A stretch of DNA of 64,000 bases from Bryoerythrophyllum caledonicum. Its lineage: Eukaryota > Streptophyta > Bryopsida > Pottiales > Pottiaceae. Made by a program: the position numbers and the translations under genes. Below, one piece after another: positions 1 through 9,331 of this stretch. The stretch lies in assembly GCA_963971425.1 (NCBI GenBank), contig OZ020515.1, positions 11,486,291-11,550,290 of the forward strand, written 5' to 3'. Numbering within the stretch: the stretch's first letter is position 1; each line of letters opens with the position of its first letter. The notes under the pieces are model-generated. The model was not told the DNA's origin, made no database searches, and saw only the letters and a list, made by a program, of their open reading frames with translations.

Positions 1-741
1 TGTGTAATGATATGGATTGGGTACGTGTTTGTAGCATTTGCACCAATGATGCTAAAATAGTTTTATTGAGGTGGCTATTGTACATAGTAGGATGTTGAAT
101 TTGCGTGTTTAAAAGGTATAATACATTGATGCAATTTGTGAATATGTATGCGGGCTCATTTGGATATTCAGCATTTAGGATTCGTAGTGTTTTACGGACA
201 ACCATCATTTCGGCTCTAATGATGTTTTGTAGTCCATGTAGTTGTTTGGCTATTTTAATGTCTTTTGGTGCATTATATATGCCAAAGCCGGCTTTTTCTC
301 TGTGCCAATGTCCCGGGCTTACTTCTTGTGGTTCTTTAAAGGATCCGTCTGTGTAATAGCTATACTCTAGATTAAATTTAAAGGATATATTTGTGTTATA
401 GGGTGGGAGTGGTATTGGAATAACGATGAGTGTTTGATATGGGTTTTGATGTTTGGCTTTGGACCATTGTTTGTTACGGTTAACCGTGATGGGTGTGGGT
501 GTTGATGGGGCTAATTTGGCATATATTTGTTATATGTTGAGGGTATTTGTTAGTGCTTTTAGATGTTCTATATTTATTTGGGTGCCTATTGTTTTGTTTT
601 GTTGATGTATACATATTATTTGTAAAGTGGATTATTCTGTTCAGGGTTTTTTGTTTAGTTACTCTGGTATGGTTGGTTCAAAATAAGCTATGGTATCTGC
701 TGGGAATAGACATATGGGAAAGTATGCAAGAAGTTGCACTT
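1..741 (-). mobile_element. LINE-3: truncated RNase H region of a giant LINE
   Basis: Read on the minus strand, this stretch matches the RNase H part of the two nested LINEs further right. About 290-350 encodes YYTDGSFKEP followed by VSPGHWHREKAG, the first catalytic Asp region of RNase H. About 1-60 encodes a stretch like the TSMVQMLQ-RTQ segment just before the last RNase H motif. The upstream linker (about 480-380) matches the NRNKKWSK segment. The copy runs off the left window edge and stops abruptly at the gypsy element near 742-751. No LINE sequence resumes on the far side of the gypsy element. It is a non-functional relic of the same family. Confidence 0.8.
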
Positions 742-750
742 TAGCTATTA

Positions 751-1102
751 TCACGGGACGTGGCGTCGAGGGCCTCTCCGTATCGTAGATTTTAGCGTAG
801 ATTAGTTTGTTACTAATCTACGTGTGTAGGGACGAACGGCGGCGCACCGTTTTCATCCGTGGATGATTTTCATCCACTTAGGGTTGTTTGCGTGTGCGTA
901 TAGCGCCGCACACGTCCTTGACTTGACGTCTTTGTCAAGTCAAGCTTTGTGAGTGTGTTTAGAGAGTGATTAGTGAGTCCTTGCTTGTTAGTGATGGTTT
1001 GTCATTAGTAAAGACTCTACATTCTCTAGTTCCACTCGCACTCGTTGATTCTTCCTTCGTGGAGTGCGAGACGCTTGACTATTTGTGATTCATACATCTT
1101 TC
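751..1102 (+). repeat. 5' LTR, lacking its first ~105 bp
   Basis: This is the shared B part of the LTR, from the TCACGGGACGTGG block to ACATCTTTCA. Compared with the 3' LTR it lacks the first ~105 bp (A part). It contains several strong hairpins, including 10-bp arms at 796-805/813-822 and 11-bp arms at 917-927/934-944. Confidence 0.85.
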
Positions 1103-2237
1103 ACTTGACAAAGACCCTCCCACGTTTCTTGCTATAGTTCTCAAATTTGACATTGAGTGATTTGAAAAAAATTGTGGGTACTTTGAATTTACGAATAGAG
1201 CGCGTGGAGACGGAGCCAACGCCACCGACCGCGCCCAAATCGGACGATTTTTGGAGAAGTTGTGGAGATTGGAAGTTGTGGAGCAAGAAGTTCTGGAGTT
1301 TCTGGAGTTTCAGCAGTTTCATCCAATTTGCGATTTCTCATCCATTGTCGACGTTTCATCCGCTGCGCACGACTTCATCCATCCGGAGCAGTTTTCATCC
1401 GGGTATGCATATGCACAAGGGTCGCAATTCCGTTAGGGACCCTAAACCGTGCCGAAGTTCCCAATTCCGTTAGTTTGAGTGCTGAAATTTCAGGGAGTCC
1501 CTGGAATGAACACTTAAAATTTCAACTTTTGGAGTTTTACATATTTTTTGATTCTGATTGCGGATTTGAGTTATGTTATGTGATCTCTTAAAAAAAAAAA
1601 AAAGATAGTGCTAAACTTTGGGAGTAGATTTCAAAGGCATTGTCACTCGGATGTAAGTGACATTTATGCTTATAGTTAGGGTTTCCGCCATTTGACCTAA
1701 TTTTAGCATTAGTTTGGCGTTTGTTGTGATTATCTACCAATGTATGTGATTTCATTGGATGGATAGTGTTTTTAAACACCACGGTCAATCTCCACTACTC
1801 CCTTAGTTTTAGACGTTAGGGGGGAACACTTTCAGTGTTTCTCTTTGATTTGTAGGTTTTGCGACTTTGAGGCATCCACTGCAGGCGTGTGCTAGTGGCG
1901 CTGTCTCTTTCATTTTCCTGCTTTTATGTTGTTGGGGGAGAGGATCCGGTTTTGATTTCTGGATTCTTGTGCAGTACCTCCCCCGTGTTGCGGGCTTGTT
2001 GCCGGTGTTTTCCGGTGGCCCCATTTCTTGTTGTTCCAGTTTGTGATAGGGTACCGTAGGGGTGAAGTCGGATTTATGGCCGGCAAGACCTTTCTATGTG
2101 GGGGGATGTGGTTGGACCTGTGGTAGCCGGAGGTGATGACCGGTGATCCACACAGCTTGGTGATTTTGCAGGTGCAGGTTGCCCGTTCGTACCCTTACCC
2201 TTTAGATAGTACCCGTAGATAGATCCCGAGGAGGTTT
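1103..2237 (+). other. Untranslated leader of the gypsy element
   Basis: There is no convincing coding frame here. The leader has a short poly-A run near 1590-1603 and a perfect splice-donor-like AAGGTGAGT at about 2243, just past its end. Its role is unknown; the length (~1.1 kb) is large for a gypsy leader. No tRNA-complementary primer-binding site was recognised after the LTR. Confidence 0.5.
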
Positions 2238-2660
2238 TTGTTTAAGGTGAGTACCCGGAGTCGGTATTACCGCTCTCCCTCACCAAACCACTCGGAGAGT
2301 GCTTCCACCATAGACTTTGGGCCAGGGTCGGATACCGACGAGGCTTTTGAGCCTGTTTCGGCGTTGGATACCGACCGTAGGCTTCGGATCTGGAGTGTGG
2401 GCACGTTTGACGACATGGAGGACGATCACCGTCATGTCGTGCGAGACAGGTTCTCGGGACGGGCTGGGGGCATCTCCTTGCCCGATTGGCGTCTCCGATT
2501 CCAAACTTGGATGAAGGAGAAGCGCCAGCGGACGCCGTCGTTCAACGATTGGTACGCGTTCGAGCTTTTGCCCCAGCATTTGGAGCTGGAGGCACTTCAG
2601 ACATATGGGAGGTGGACCACGCAGCACGAGGCAGAGTTGCGCCCGGTTGAGGAGTATTGA
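2238..2660 (+). pseudogene. Gag N-terminal segment
   Basis: This frame encodes an acidic, Trp-containing region followed by LPDWRLRFQTWMKEKRQR, consistent with the start of a gag matrix/capsid region. There is no ATG at the start; the first in-frame ATG is near 2415. It ends at TGA (2658-2660), but coding-like sequence (RQRVELVTTLKESAVAQ) continues in the same frame to about 2715. There the frame switches to that of the main gag ORF. The TGA could be a CGA-to-TGA transition. I read this as gag damaged by a nonsense change and a frameshift, although programmed frameshifting is not excluded. Confidence 0.55.
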
Positions 2661-4177
2661 CGCCAGCGTGTGGAGTTGGTCACTACACTCAAGGAGAGTG
2701 CGGTTGCCCAACTCTCGATTCCACCGAGGAGCCCATGGAAGAGGAGAGTTTCCTCGGTGAAGACTCCAAGGGCAAGGGTGTTGCCATTGTGGGCGAACGA
2801 GCTCGCATGAGGGCCATGTCTCGTTTGGCCGTAGCGACACGTGCAGCATTGGTGGCGGTTGGCAACCCGCCAGCCTTCGATCCTTTGGCGCAGTTCATGG
2901 CGCATCTGGAGGTGGAGTACGGGGGGTTTCGGCGCGATCAGATGCACTGCATCCAGGACTTCCGCCGTGAGAAGGAAGACACGCCACGCACCATGTACAC
3001 ACGGTTGGCACGGTTGGCGGCGGAGGCTGGTGATGTCTTTACGGAGCGCCAACTTGTGAAGATTTTTATCTCTAAGCTCGACAAGCGGATGGTAGAGTTG
3101 ATCAGTCCGAATTTGCTCTTCCGGTACCACAGCAACGCGACCTTGGCTCAGGCGTTCGCCGAGGTGGAAGCGCTTGACCGGGCGTTGGGTGTGAGCGAGG
3201 CCACAGACTTCGTCACTTCGCTCATGGATGCTCCGAAGCCCAAGAAGCTTGCTACGGTGACTGGTAGCTTGGCAGAAGCACAACCTGAAAAGGTTGTGCA
3301 TTGTTGGGCTTGTGGAGAGGCCGGTCACACCAAGGGGGACCCCAATTGTCCGAAGAAGAAGGAGGCAGTGGCGAGGAAGTCCAAGCCCAAGACCGAGGCG
3401 GCCAAGCTTACGGAGAAGACTGGGAGCAAGGGGAAGAAGCCTGTGACATGCTCTCACTGTGGCAAGCCTGGCCACAGTGATGAAAACTGCTTTTCTCTTC
3501 ACCCAGAGAAGCGCCCAGGATCTTCGGCTGTTGGATCGGATGCCGTGAAGTCACTTCAATCCGAATTGGCGGAGTTGAAGAAGCAGATGAGCGCGATGGC
3601 TTCTTTGGGGCAAGTGGTAGACACACGGCCTGTGGTGACGGGTCAGGGCTCATCTTCAGCCTTAGATCGCTACTTGTATGGCGCTTCGGGGGAGGTAGTG
3701 GCAGCGGTTGCCACTCGTGCTCAGACCATTTCACAGGCGGTGGCACCCTCTTCCACTCTGCCGGGTAGTAGCGGTCGTTCACGCCATGCGGGTTTGCCGG
3801 ACCACATTGGTCAGTCCCGACTACCTCTGTCGTTCAGCATCGCGGATGCGACTACTTCTACTGCCGCTCCCACTTTGATTTCGGTCCCACCGGTTTCTTC
3901 CAGTCCTGGAGATGCTGTACATACCTTGGCGTATAAGGTGTTGCAATTGCCGGTGTTTGCTGGTGTGGACTTTCTCACACCGGATTTTCAACCATCCGGT
4001 ATATTCCATTTGGCGGGTAGTATGTTGGAAGACAAGGTGCCCATTCCGTCGTTGGAGGTGTCACAGGTAGTGACCGCTCCACCCATTGAGGAGGATTTGG
4101 TGGCAATGCGGGCCAAGTTGGCGGCGGAGGCTATTTCCGTGTTTGAGGCCAATGCCACTTCCGCACCTATGGAGTAG
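2657..4177 (+). CDS. gag: Gag polyprotein (capsid and nucleocapsid)
   Basis: The main gag frame reads well from about 2720. A capsid-like helical stretch (PAFDPLAQFMAHLE, then REKEDTPRTMYTRLARL and FISKLDKRM) corresponds to the retrotransposon gag domain. Two nucleocapsid zinc knuckles follow. The first, CWACGEAGH...C at about 3301, has a longer last spacer (CX2CX4HX6C). The second, CSHCGKPGHSDENC at about 3451, is canonical CX2CX4HX4C. They lie in a Lys-rich stretch suited to RNA packaging. A Ser/Thr/Pro-rich tail follows. The frame ends at TAG 4175-4177 and stays open after it into protease, so readthrough would give Gag-Pro. The N-terminal part of this frame before 2720 is probably not coding. 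Confidence 0.85.
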   Translation: MTPACGVGHYTQGECGCPTLDSTEEPMEEESFLGEDSKGKGVAIVGERARMRAMSRLAVATRAALVAVGNPPAFDPLAQFMAHLEVEYGGFRRDQMHCIQDFRREKEDTPRTMYTRLARLAAEAGDVFTERQLVKIFISKLDKRMVELISPNLLFRYHSNATLAQAFAEVEALDRALGVSEATDFVTSLMDAPKPKKLATVTGSLAEAQPEKVVHCWACGEAGHTKGDPNCPKKKEAVARKSKPKTEAAKLTEKTGSKGKKPVTCSHCGKPGHSDENCFSLHPEKRPGSSAVGSDAVKSLQSELAELKKQMSAMASLGQVVDTRPVVTGQGSSSALDRYLYGASGEVVAAVATRAQTISQAVAPSSTLPGSSGRSRHAGLPDHIGQSRLPLSFSIADATTSTAAPTLISVPPVSSSPGDAVHTLAYKVLQLPVFAGVDFLTPDFQPSGIFHLAGSMLEDKVPIPSLEVSQVVTAPPIEEDLVAMRAKLAAEAISVFEANATSAPME

Positions 4178-4903
4178 TCGTCCAGGGATCGGGCCTTGAT
4201 ATCTGGAGTGGCTTATTTGTCTGACGTTGCAGCCCGGTCGGCACGGGAGCGACGCAGTGTGCGTCCAGGGGTGGTACGTTTGGTGAATGACGATCGAGTC
4301 ATGGTGGTAGGCTGTACGGATGGCAACTCCACTCGAGCTACCCCCCTACGTGTTATGTTGGACTCCGGGGCTCAGCCAGTGATGATTGGCAAGCAGCTAG
4401 CCCAGGATTTGGGTCTAGGTGCTTTGGACCTCGAGCCTTGTCCATTCACGATTGTTACATCGGTTGGGGGCACGGAGAAGGCCATGGGCTACACCCGACA
4501 TCCGTTGCAGTTGATGTTTGGCGTGGGATCTGGTCCATTATTCTCCCATGTCTCCCTTCAGTGCGCTGTTACTGGCGCCACCAACTACGATATTTTGGTG
4601 GGCCAACAGGCACTATATCCACTTGGATTTGGGGTGGATAACTGGACGGAGGAGGCCTGGATTAGGCCAGGGTGGTCTGCCGGTGATGGCAGGAAGGAGC
4701 TCATCCCCGTAGTCTTCGCAGCTAGCGCAGTGACTTCGACGACAGATGCTATGTTTGGGTGTAGTGCTCTGGCATCAGACTTGCCGTGTGCTTCTTCACT
4801 TTTGGAGGAGACATATGCATTTATGTCTGTGGTGGAGGATTCACGCGAGCACCCACCATTGGCGATCCCTGCCCGTCATTGCAAAGATCCGCTTCCGCTG
4901 TAG
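4178..4903 (+). CDS. Retroviral-type aspartic protease
   Basis: This is in the same frame as gag after the TAG at 4175. The retropepsin active-site motif LDSGAQPVMIGKQLA lies at about 4360, with a flap/second-half region and the hydrophobic YDILVGQQAL motif at about 4590, the gypsy protease equivalent of ILGxD. It would process the element's polyprotein. No ATG precedes the catalytic Asp closely enough to give a sensible independent start apart from one about 20 codons upstream. Production as a Gag-Pro readthrough product is therefore plausible. The frame ends at TAG 4901-4903. A 35-codon linker (4904-5008) and a third TAG (5009-5011) then separate it from the methyltransferase. Confidence 0.85.
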   Translation, partial: SSRDRALISGVAYLSDVAARSARERRSVRPGVVRLVNDDRVMVVGCTDGNSTRATPLRVMLDSGAQPVMIGKQLAQDLGLGALDLEPCPFTIVTSVGGTEKAMGYTRHPLQLMFGVGSGPLFSHVSLQCAVTGATNYDILVGQQALYPLGFGVDNWTEEAWIRPGWSAGDGRKELIPVVFAASAVTSTTDAMFGCSALASDLPCASSLLEETYAFMSVVEDSREHPPLAIPARHCKDPLPL

Positions 4904-5011
4904 GGGACACCGTTGGAGCTCACTTGTCGTAGTGGAGAGATCGTGGATGCTCTTGATGCTCCACTGCCTTCAGTGGACTCTTCCACTCCGTTGTTGGCTC
5001 GTACTATTTAG

Positions 5012-6283
5012 TGGCGACCACCGGATGAGGGTATTACCCTTGTGGAGTTATTTGCCGGTATCGGTACGGGGCTCGCGGCTGTATTGGAGGCCGGGCTCAA
5101 GGTACGACGGTATATCCACGTGGATAGTGGCTTTGCAGCCAACCGTGCCGCTCACCATCACATTCAGCGTCTTCTGGCGTTGTATCCAGAGCAATTACCA
5201 TCTTCTGCGATTCGAGGGTGTTTTGGCAAGTTGCCACGTGATGTGACGTTGATCAGTGAGGATGATCTTCGCCGGTTAGGTCACGTGGACTTGGTGATTG
5301 TCGGATGGCCTTGCCAAGGCCATTCACGGGCGGGAAGTGGACGTGGCTTGGATGATCCACGGTCGGGTCTCTTTGCGGATTTGCTCAGGCTCGTCCAGTG
5401 GTGGATTACCCACCAATCGACACCACCGGGGTACATTTTTGAGAATGTACCCCCATTGGGGGATACACGGACGAAAGTGCGTGAGGATGGGGCGTACATC
5501 CATCACCTTCTTGGTCCCCCTACGTTTGTTGATGCCGCAGCGTTGGGATCTTACGCCCATCGGCCACGTTGGATTTGGACCAACATGGCATCATCCACGA
5601 CGTTCACTTCTGCACTTGCTCAAGTGCAACGGCCCGTGCGCCGTGAGCTCGATGACATTTTAGACGACCACCGTGTTTCCACGGAGGTTACGAAGGATGA
5701 TGAGCCACCATTGGCGGTGGTCAACCGCGTTGGTTTCACTCGGGGGGCATTTCCCACTCTGATGTGCTATCGAGGATCTTTTGCCTTCAGGTCACGCGGT
5801 CCGGGCATGGTTTGGGATTCTTCTTCCCAAACTTTCGAGGAGCCTTCTGCCGATGAGAGGGAGCGGGCGATGGGCTTTTTGACAGGCACCACCGCCGCAC
5901 CGGATATCTCTGAGGGCCAACGCCGTTATTTGTTGGGTCAAGCCATTGACCTCAACACCCTTGTTTGGATATGTGGCCTCTGTTTCGCCGCTCAACGCCG
6001 TTCGAGTGACCATCCACGCGTGCTGGGGGCAGACTCTGATGGTCAGGGGGCAGCGGTGCCACATCTCACAGAGATCGAGGAAGCGGAGTTGCTTTTTCGT
6101 TTGAAGAGGCATGCAGCTGAAGAGCTTCGTGCTCAGCATGTCTTTGCAGCCTTGGCAGAGGACTTTGGCTGTGAGGATGCTCGGGATATCTTTTCCCAGT
6201 TTTATCATCACGACACGGGATTTTCTATAGATCCTGTGAGTGAGGGGTGTGGGGGCATTAATGCCCTCTCTGCTACCAAGTAG
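5012..6283 (+). CDS. DNMT3-like C5-cytosine DNA methyltransferase in the retrotransposon
   Basis: The reaction would be transfer of a methyl group from S-adenosylmethionine to C5 of cytosine. Motif I is LVELFAGIGTGLAAVLEAGL near 5030 (SAM binding). Motif IV is GWPCQGHSRAG near 5305, with the catalytic Cys in PCQ. Motif VI is FENVPP near 5437. Motif VIII is AHRPRWIWTN near 5555, close to the AHRxRYFWGN form of DNMT3/DRM enzymes. A motif IX/X region ends in RRYLLGQAIDLNTLVWI near 5925. All key motifs are present and there is no internal stop across ~415 codons. The small gap between motifs VIII and IX fits DNMT3 rather than DNMT1/CMT. There is no ATG near its start, so it probably depends on readthrough of upstream TAG codons. 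It ends at a TAG in a leaky context. Confidence 0.9.
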   Translation, partial: WRPPDEGITLVELFAGIGTGLAAVLEAGLKVRRYIHVDSGFAANRAAHHHIQRLLALYPEQLPSSAIRGCFGKLPRDVTLISEDDLRRLGHVDLVIVGWPCQGHSRAGSGRGLDDPRSGLFADLLRLVQWWITHQSTPPGYIFENVPPLGDTRTKVREDGAYIHHLLGPPTFVDAAALGSYAHRPRWIWTNMASSTTFTSALAQVQRPVRRELDDILDDHRVSTEVTKDDEPPLAVVNRVGFTRGAFPTLMCYRGSFAFRSRGPGMVWDSSSQTFEEPSADERERAMGFLTGTTAAPDISEGQRRYLLGQAIDLNTLVWICGLCFAAQRRSSDHPRVLGADSDGQGAAVPHLTEIEEAELLFRLKRHAAEELRAQHVFAALAEDFGCEDARDIFSQFYHHDTGFSIDPVSEGCGGINALSATK

Positions 6284-6289
6284 CAATCA
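6281..6289 (+). promoter_or_regulatory. Possible stop-readthrough signal TAG-CAATCA
   Basis: The stop between methyltransferase and RT is TAG followed by CAATCA. This fits the CARYYA context known from tobacco mosaic virus type leaky stops. The RT frame continues directly in phase with no ATG for about 100 codons. Readthrough is inferred from context only. Confidence 0.5.
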
Positions 6290-9016
6290 CCGGCCGTGCC
6301 GGTACGCGGTGAGTCTTCTACGGTGGAGAAGGAGACCACGGAGTTTGATGATTGGCCTTTGGATTTGGGGCCACATCTTACTGGTGCCGAGGCACGAAGG
6401 GTACGAGCGTTTATACGTTCGTATCGTAGTTGTTTTGCCTTTAGTCTCCATGATTTGGAGGGCTATAGAGGCAAACCAATTCACATTCAGTTGGAGGATG
6501 ACCACCCGATCTTCCGACGACCGTACAAGCTCAGTCTCTCCGAGAAAGTTGGGGTTCAAACTCGTTGTCAGGAGTTGTTGGACGCCAGCTTGATTGAGCT
6601 CTCTAACGGCGAGTACGCTTGTGCCACGGTGATGCCATCGAAGAAGGACATCTTTGGCAACTGGACGGAGAAGCGGATGTGTGGGGATTATAGGCCGGTC
6701 AATCGTAAGACCAAGTCGGATCGGTATCCCATGCCCACGCCAGAGGAGTTGTTTGATGCGGTGGGACATGCCAGAGTATTTAGTACTCTGGATTTGCGGT
6801 CCGGTTACCACCAGTTACCATTGATGGTGGAAGACCGGGTGAAGACCGCGTTCTGGGGAGTTGATCTGGATGGGAGAGATCAGCTCTACCATTGGAAGTT
6901 TCTCCCATTTGGCCTCAAGAACGCACCCGCTGAGTTTCAGAGGGTGATGGACCGGGTGTTGACCGGTTTACCGTTTGCCCGATGCTACATTGATGATGTT
7001 ATCATTTTTAGTAGCAGCCCACAGGAGCATGTGAGGCATCTTCAGGCGGTGTTTGAGAGGTTACGGCAGTGGGGATTGCGCTTGCACCATGGCAAATGCA
7101 AATTCTTCCATGACCGGTTGCCATACTTGGGACATATGATTGTTCCAGGAGGTCTTGGCGTGCAGCAGGCGAAGGTTGACGCGCTGCAGAAGATCCCAGC
7201 CCCAATCGACGTGTCGCGGCTCAGAGCTTTTCTTTGCCTGGCGAATTACTATCGCCGGTTTGTCAAGAACTTCAGCTTGATTGCCAAGCCGTTGACTATT
7301 CTCACGGGGAAGGATCAGCCATGGACTTGGGGACGGGAGCAGCAGCAGGCGTTTGCTACTTTGAAGCTGAAGCTCGGTTCAGCGCCTGTACTGCGGCGTC
7401 CAGATGCTACACGGCCTTTCCACTTGCACACAGATTGGAGTGCAGTAGGATTGGGAGCCGTGTTGACTCAAAAGGATGAAGAAAGACGGGAGTACGTTAT
7501 GGCAGCGGATGAGGAACCAGACAAGGCCCAAGTTGTTAGCGACGTGTGGGAAGACGTTCTAGTCTTGTACAAGCTGCAACATGGCACACTTCCGCCCGCT
7601 CTTTCGGCCATGGAGCGCGATCGAGTTGGACACCGGATAGCGAGGTTCCGTTGGGAGAACGGCCTTCTATTTCGGTTGTGGCCGGATGGAACTAGGCGCA
7701 TAGTTCCCAGACCGGATCAGAGGGCTTTGTTGGTACGGCAAGTACACGAAGACCTTGGTCATTTTGGTGTGCGGCGGACTCTTTCGATGTTGCGCAGTCA
7801 ATATTGGTGGACCGGCATGTATGAGCAGGTGGCCATGTACGTTTCACGGTGTGAAGTCTGTGATCGGGTCAGATCCAGCTTCAACACATTGTCACCACAG
7901 TTGCAGCCTTTGCCCATCATGGGTTTGGGCTACCGTTGGTCTCTGGATTTTGCTGGGCCACTTGTTGTCACCCCACGTGGAGCCAAGTACGTGTTGGTGA
8001 TGGTGGAGCACTTCAGCAAGTGGATTGAGCTTGTGGCATTACCACAGAATTCCTCGGAGTTGGCGGCCATGGCATTCCTTGACCGGGTGCTCGCTCGTTT
8101 TGGAGCCCCAACTGAGGTGTTGACTGACCAAGGGCGTGAGTTCCTTGGTGCTTTCGAGGCTTTGTGCACCAAGGCTTTGATTGACCACCGTACGACTTCT
8201 AGAGATCATCCGGAAGCGGACGGTTTGGCGGAGCGTGTGGTTCAGACCGTCAAGCGTGGACTACGGAAGTATGGATTACTTCAGGGTGGCCACCGTGATT
8301 GGGATCTGATGATACCATGGATCGCCATGGGATACCGGTTTAGCCGGCAGGCCTCTTTGGCCGCTTTCAGTCCGTATCAGTTGTTGTACGGACGGGAGCC
8401 GATTCTACCCAATTCTGTACGGGAGAAGTTGGCCCCAGTTGTGGACTTGGATGATCCAGAGGTCTGGATCCAGTGTCTGCGTGACCGAGCGGAGTTCTTC
8501 AAGCGGGCCATGCCAATGGCCATGGAGAATTTATCCATCGCTCAGCACCGCGACACATTACGGTACGCTCGCATTCGCAGCGGCGCTTATCGACCTCAGT
8601 TGCGGCGTTTCTCCACTGGAGATTACGTTTATTTGCAACGTGAGGCGCCTACGACGTTAAACGTCAAGGCCGGGCGCACCATTCTTCGTGTGAAGGATGT
8701 GTTGCCCAGTGGCATCTTGTTGCTGGAAGGCAAAGATGGCCGGGAGTGTCGGGAGCACTCCAAGAACTGCGCGCCCTGCCATTTACCCATTGATGGCTCC
8801 GTGCATCCTGAGTTGGCCGTTGTGCCACAGGGTCTTCCGTGTTTTGTATGTGGTGAGAAGAAGGGTACGGCTACTATGTTGCTTTGTGACCATTGTCAGC
8901 GTGGTTGGCATATGGCTTGCTTGACGCCGCCTCACTCTACTCTACCGTCCGGGGATTGGACTTGCCCTTGTTGTCGGAGGTCTTCGAGTCACGTTTCACC
9001 CGATGAAACGGCTTGA
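6284..9016 (+). CDS. pol: Pol: reverse transcriptase, truncated RNase H, integrase, C-terminal PHD finger
   Basis: The RT domain covers about 6480-7150 with FSTLDLRSGYHQ (motif A), FLPFGLKNAPAEFQRVMD and the catalytic YIDDVIIFS near 6990. RNase H starts at HLHTDWSAVGLGAVLTQKD (about 7425) but is cut short: the frame passes straight to YVMAADEEPDK and the ERDRVGHRIARF spacer, missing the later catalytic residues. Integrase has an HEDLGH...CEVC zinc site (about 7745-7862) and the DDE core: D in LDFAGPL, D in LTDQGREF, E in HPEADGLAER. The C-terminus (about 8840-8974) is a C4HC3 PHD finger (CFVC, LLCDHCQRGWH, WTCPCC). It takes the place of the chromodomain found in many gypsy integrases and may read histone tails to direct integration. 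The reading frame is complete. Confidence 0.93.
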   Translation, partial: QSPAVPVRGESSTVEKETTEFDDWPLDLGPHLTGAEARRVRAFIRSYRSCFAFSLHDLEGYRGKPIHIQLEDDHPIFRRPYKLSLSEKVGVQTRCQELLDASLIELSNGEYACATVMPSKKDIFGNWTEKRMCGDYRPVNRKTKSDRYPMPTPEELFDAVGHARVFSTLDLRSGYHQLPLMVEDRVKTAFWGVDLDGRDQLYHWKFLPFGLKNAPAEFQRVMDRVLTGLPFARCYIDDVIIFSSSPQEHVRHLQAVFERLRQWGLRLHHGKCKFFHDRLPYLGHMIVPGGLGVQQAKVDALQKIPAPIDVSRLRAFLCLANYYRRFVKNFSLIAKPLTILTGKDQPWTWGREQQQAFATLKLKLGSAPVLRRPDATRPFHLHTDWSAVGLGAVLTQKDEERREYVMAADEEPDKAQVVSDVWEDVLVLYKLQHGTLPPALSAMERDRVGHRIARFRWENGLLFRLWPDGTRRIVPRPDQRALLVRQVHEDLGHFGVRRTLSMLRSQYWWTGMYEQVAMYVSRCEVCDRVRSSFNTLSPQLQPLPIMGLGYRWSLDFAGPLVVTPRGAKYVLVMVEHFSKWIELVALPQNSSELAAMAFLDRVLARFGAPTEVLTDQGREFLGAFEALCTKALIDHRTTSRDHPEADGLAERVVQTVKRGLRKYGLLQGGHRDWDLMIPWIAMGYRFSRQASLAAFSPYQLLYGREPILPNSVREKLAPVVDLDDPEVWIQCLRDRAEFFKRAMPMAMENLSIAQHRDTLRYARIRSGAYRPQLRRFSTGDYVYLQREAPTTLNVKAGRTILRVKDVLPSGILLLEGKDGRECREHSKNCAPCHLPIDGSVHPELAVVPQGLPCFVCGEKKGTATMLLCDHCQRGWHMACLTPPHSTLPSGDWTCPCCRRSSSHVSPDETA

Positions 9017-9331
9017 ATTCCTCATAGACTTGTCATTGTGTGGTGTGTTGCCATCCAGTTGGAGCTCCTGGTTTCGGTTCAGGGATAGGCAACGTGGAGA
9101 TTGACCAAGGGATTGGCAATAAAATTGCCTAAGGCGATTAAAGATGGGGCTCACATTGCACCCGGCCTACCATCTCTTTGTTACTTCTTCATATGCTTAT
9201 TGATTTGATGACGGCGACATCTTTGGCTGGATGCGTACAGTTGTTGCAGCGACATCACCGTGGCGTTTAGTCTTATTAGTGTTGTTTGGTCCTAGCTGGA
9301 TAGAGGGTCTCTTTATCCGCTAGGGGGGGCA
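9017..9331 (+). other. 3' untranslated region and polypurine tract
   Basis: This short non-coding stretch after pol ends in a G-rich tract (TAGGGGGGGCAC at 9321-9332) directly before the 3' LTR, where plus-strand priming would occur. Confidence 0.7.

Noticed and set aside
4175-6283. A non-standard genetic code with TAG as glutamine
   Set aside because: The exons placed for the four host genes use CAA/CAG for Gln and contain no in-frame TAG or TAA before their ends; two of them terminate at TAA. The TAGs are confined to the transposon.
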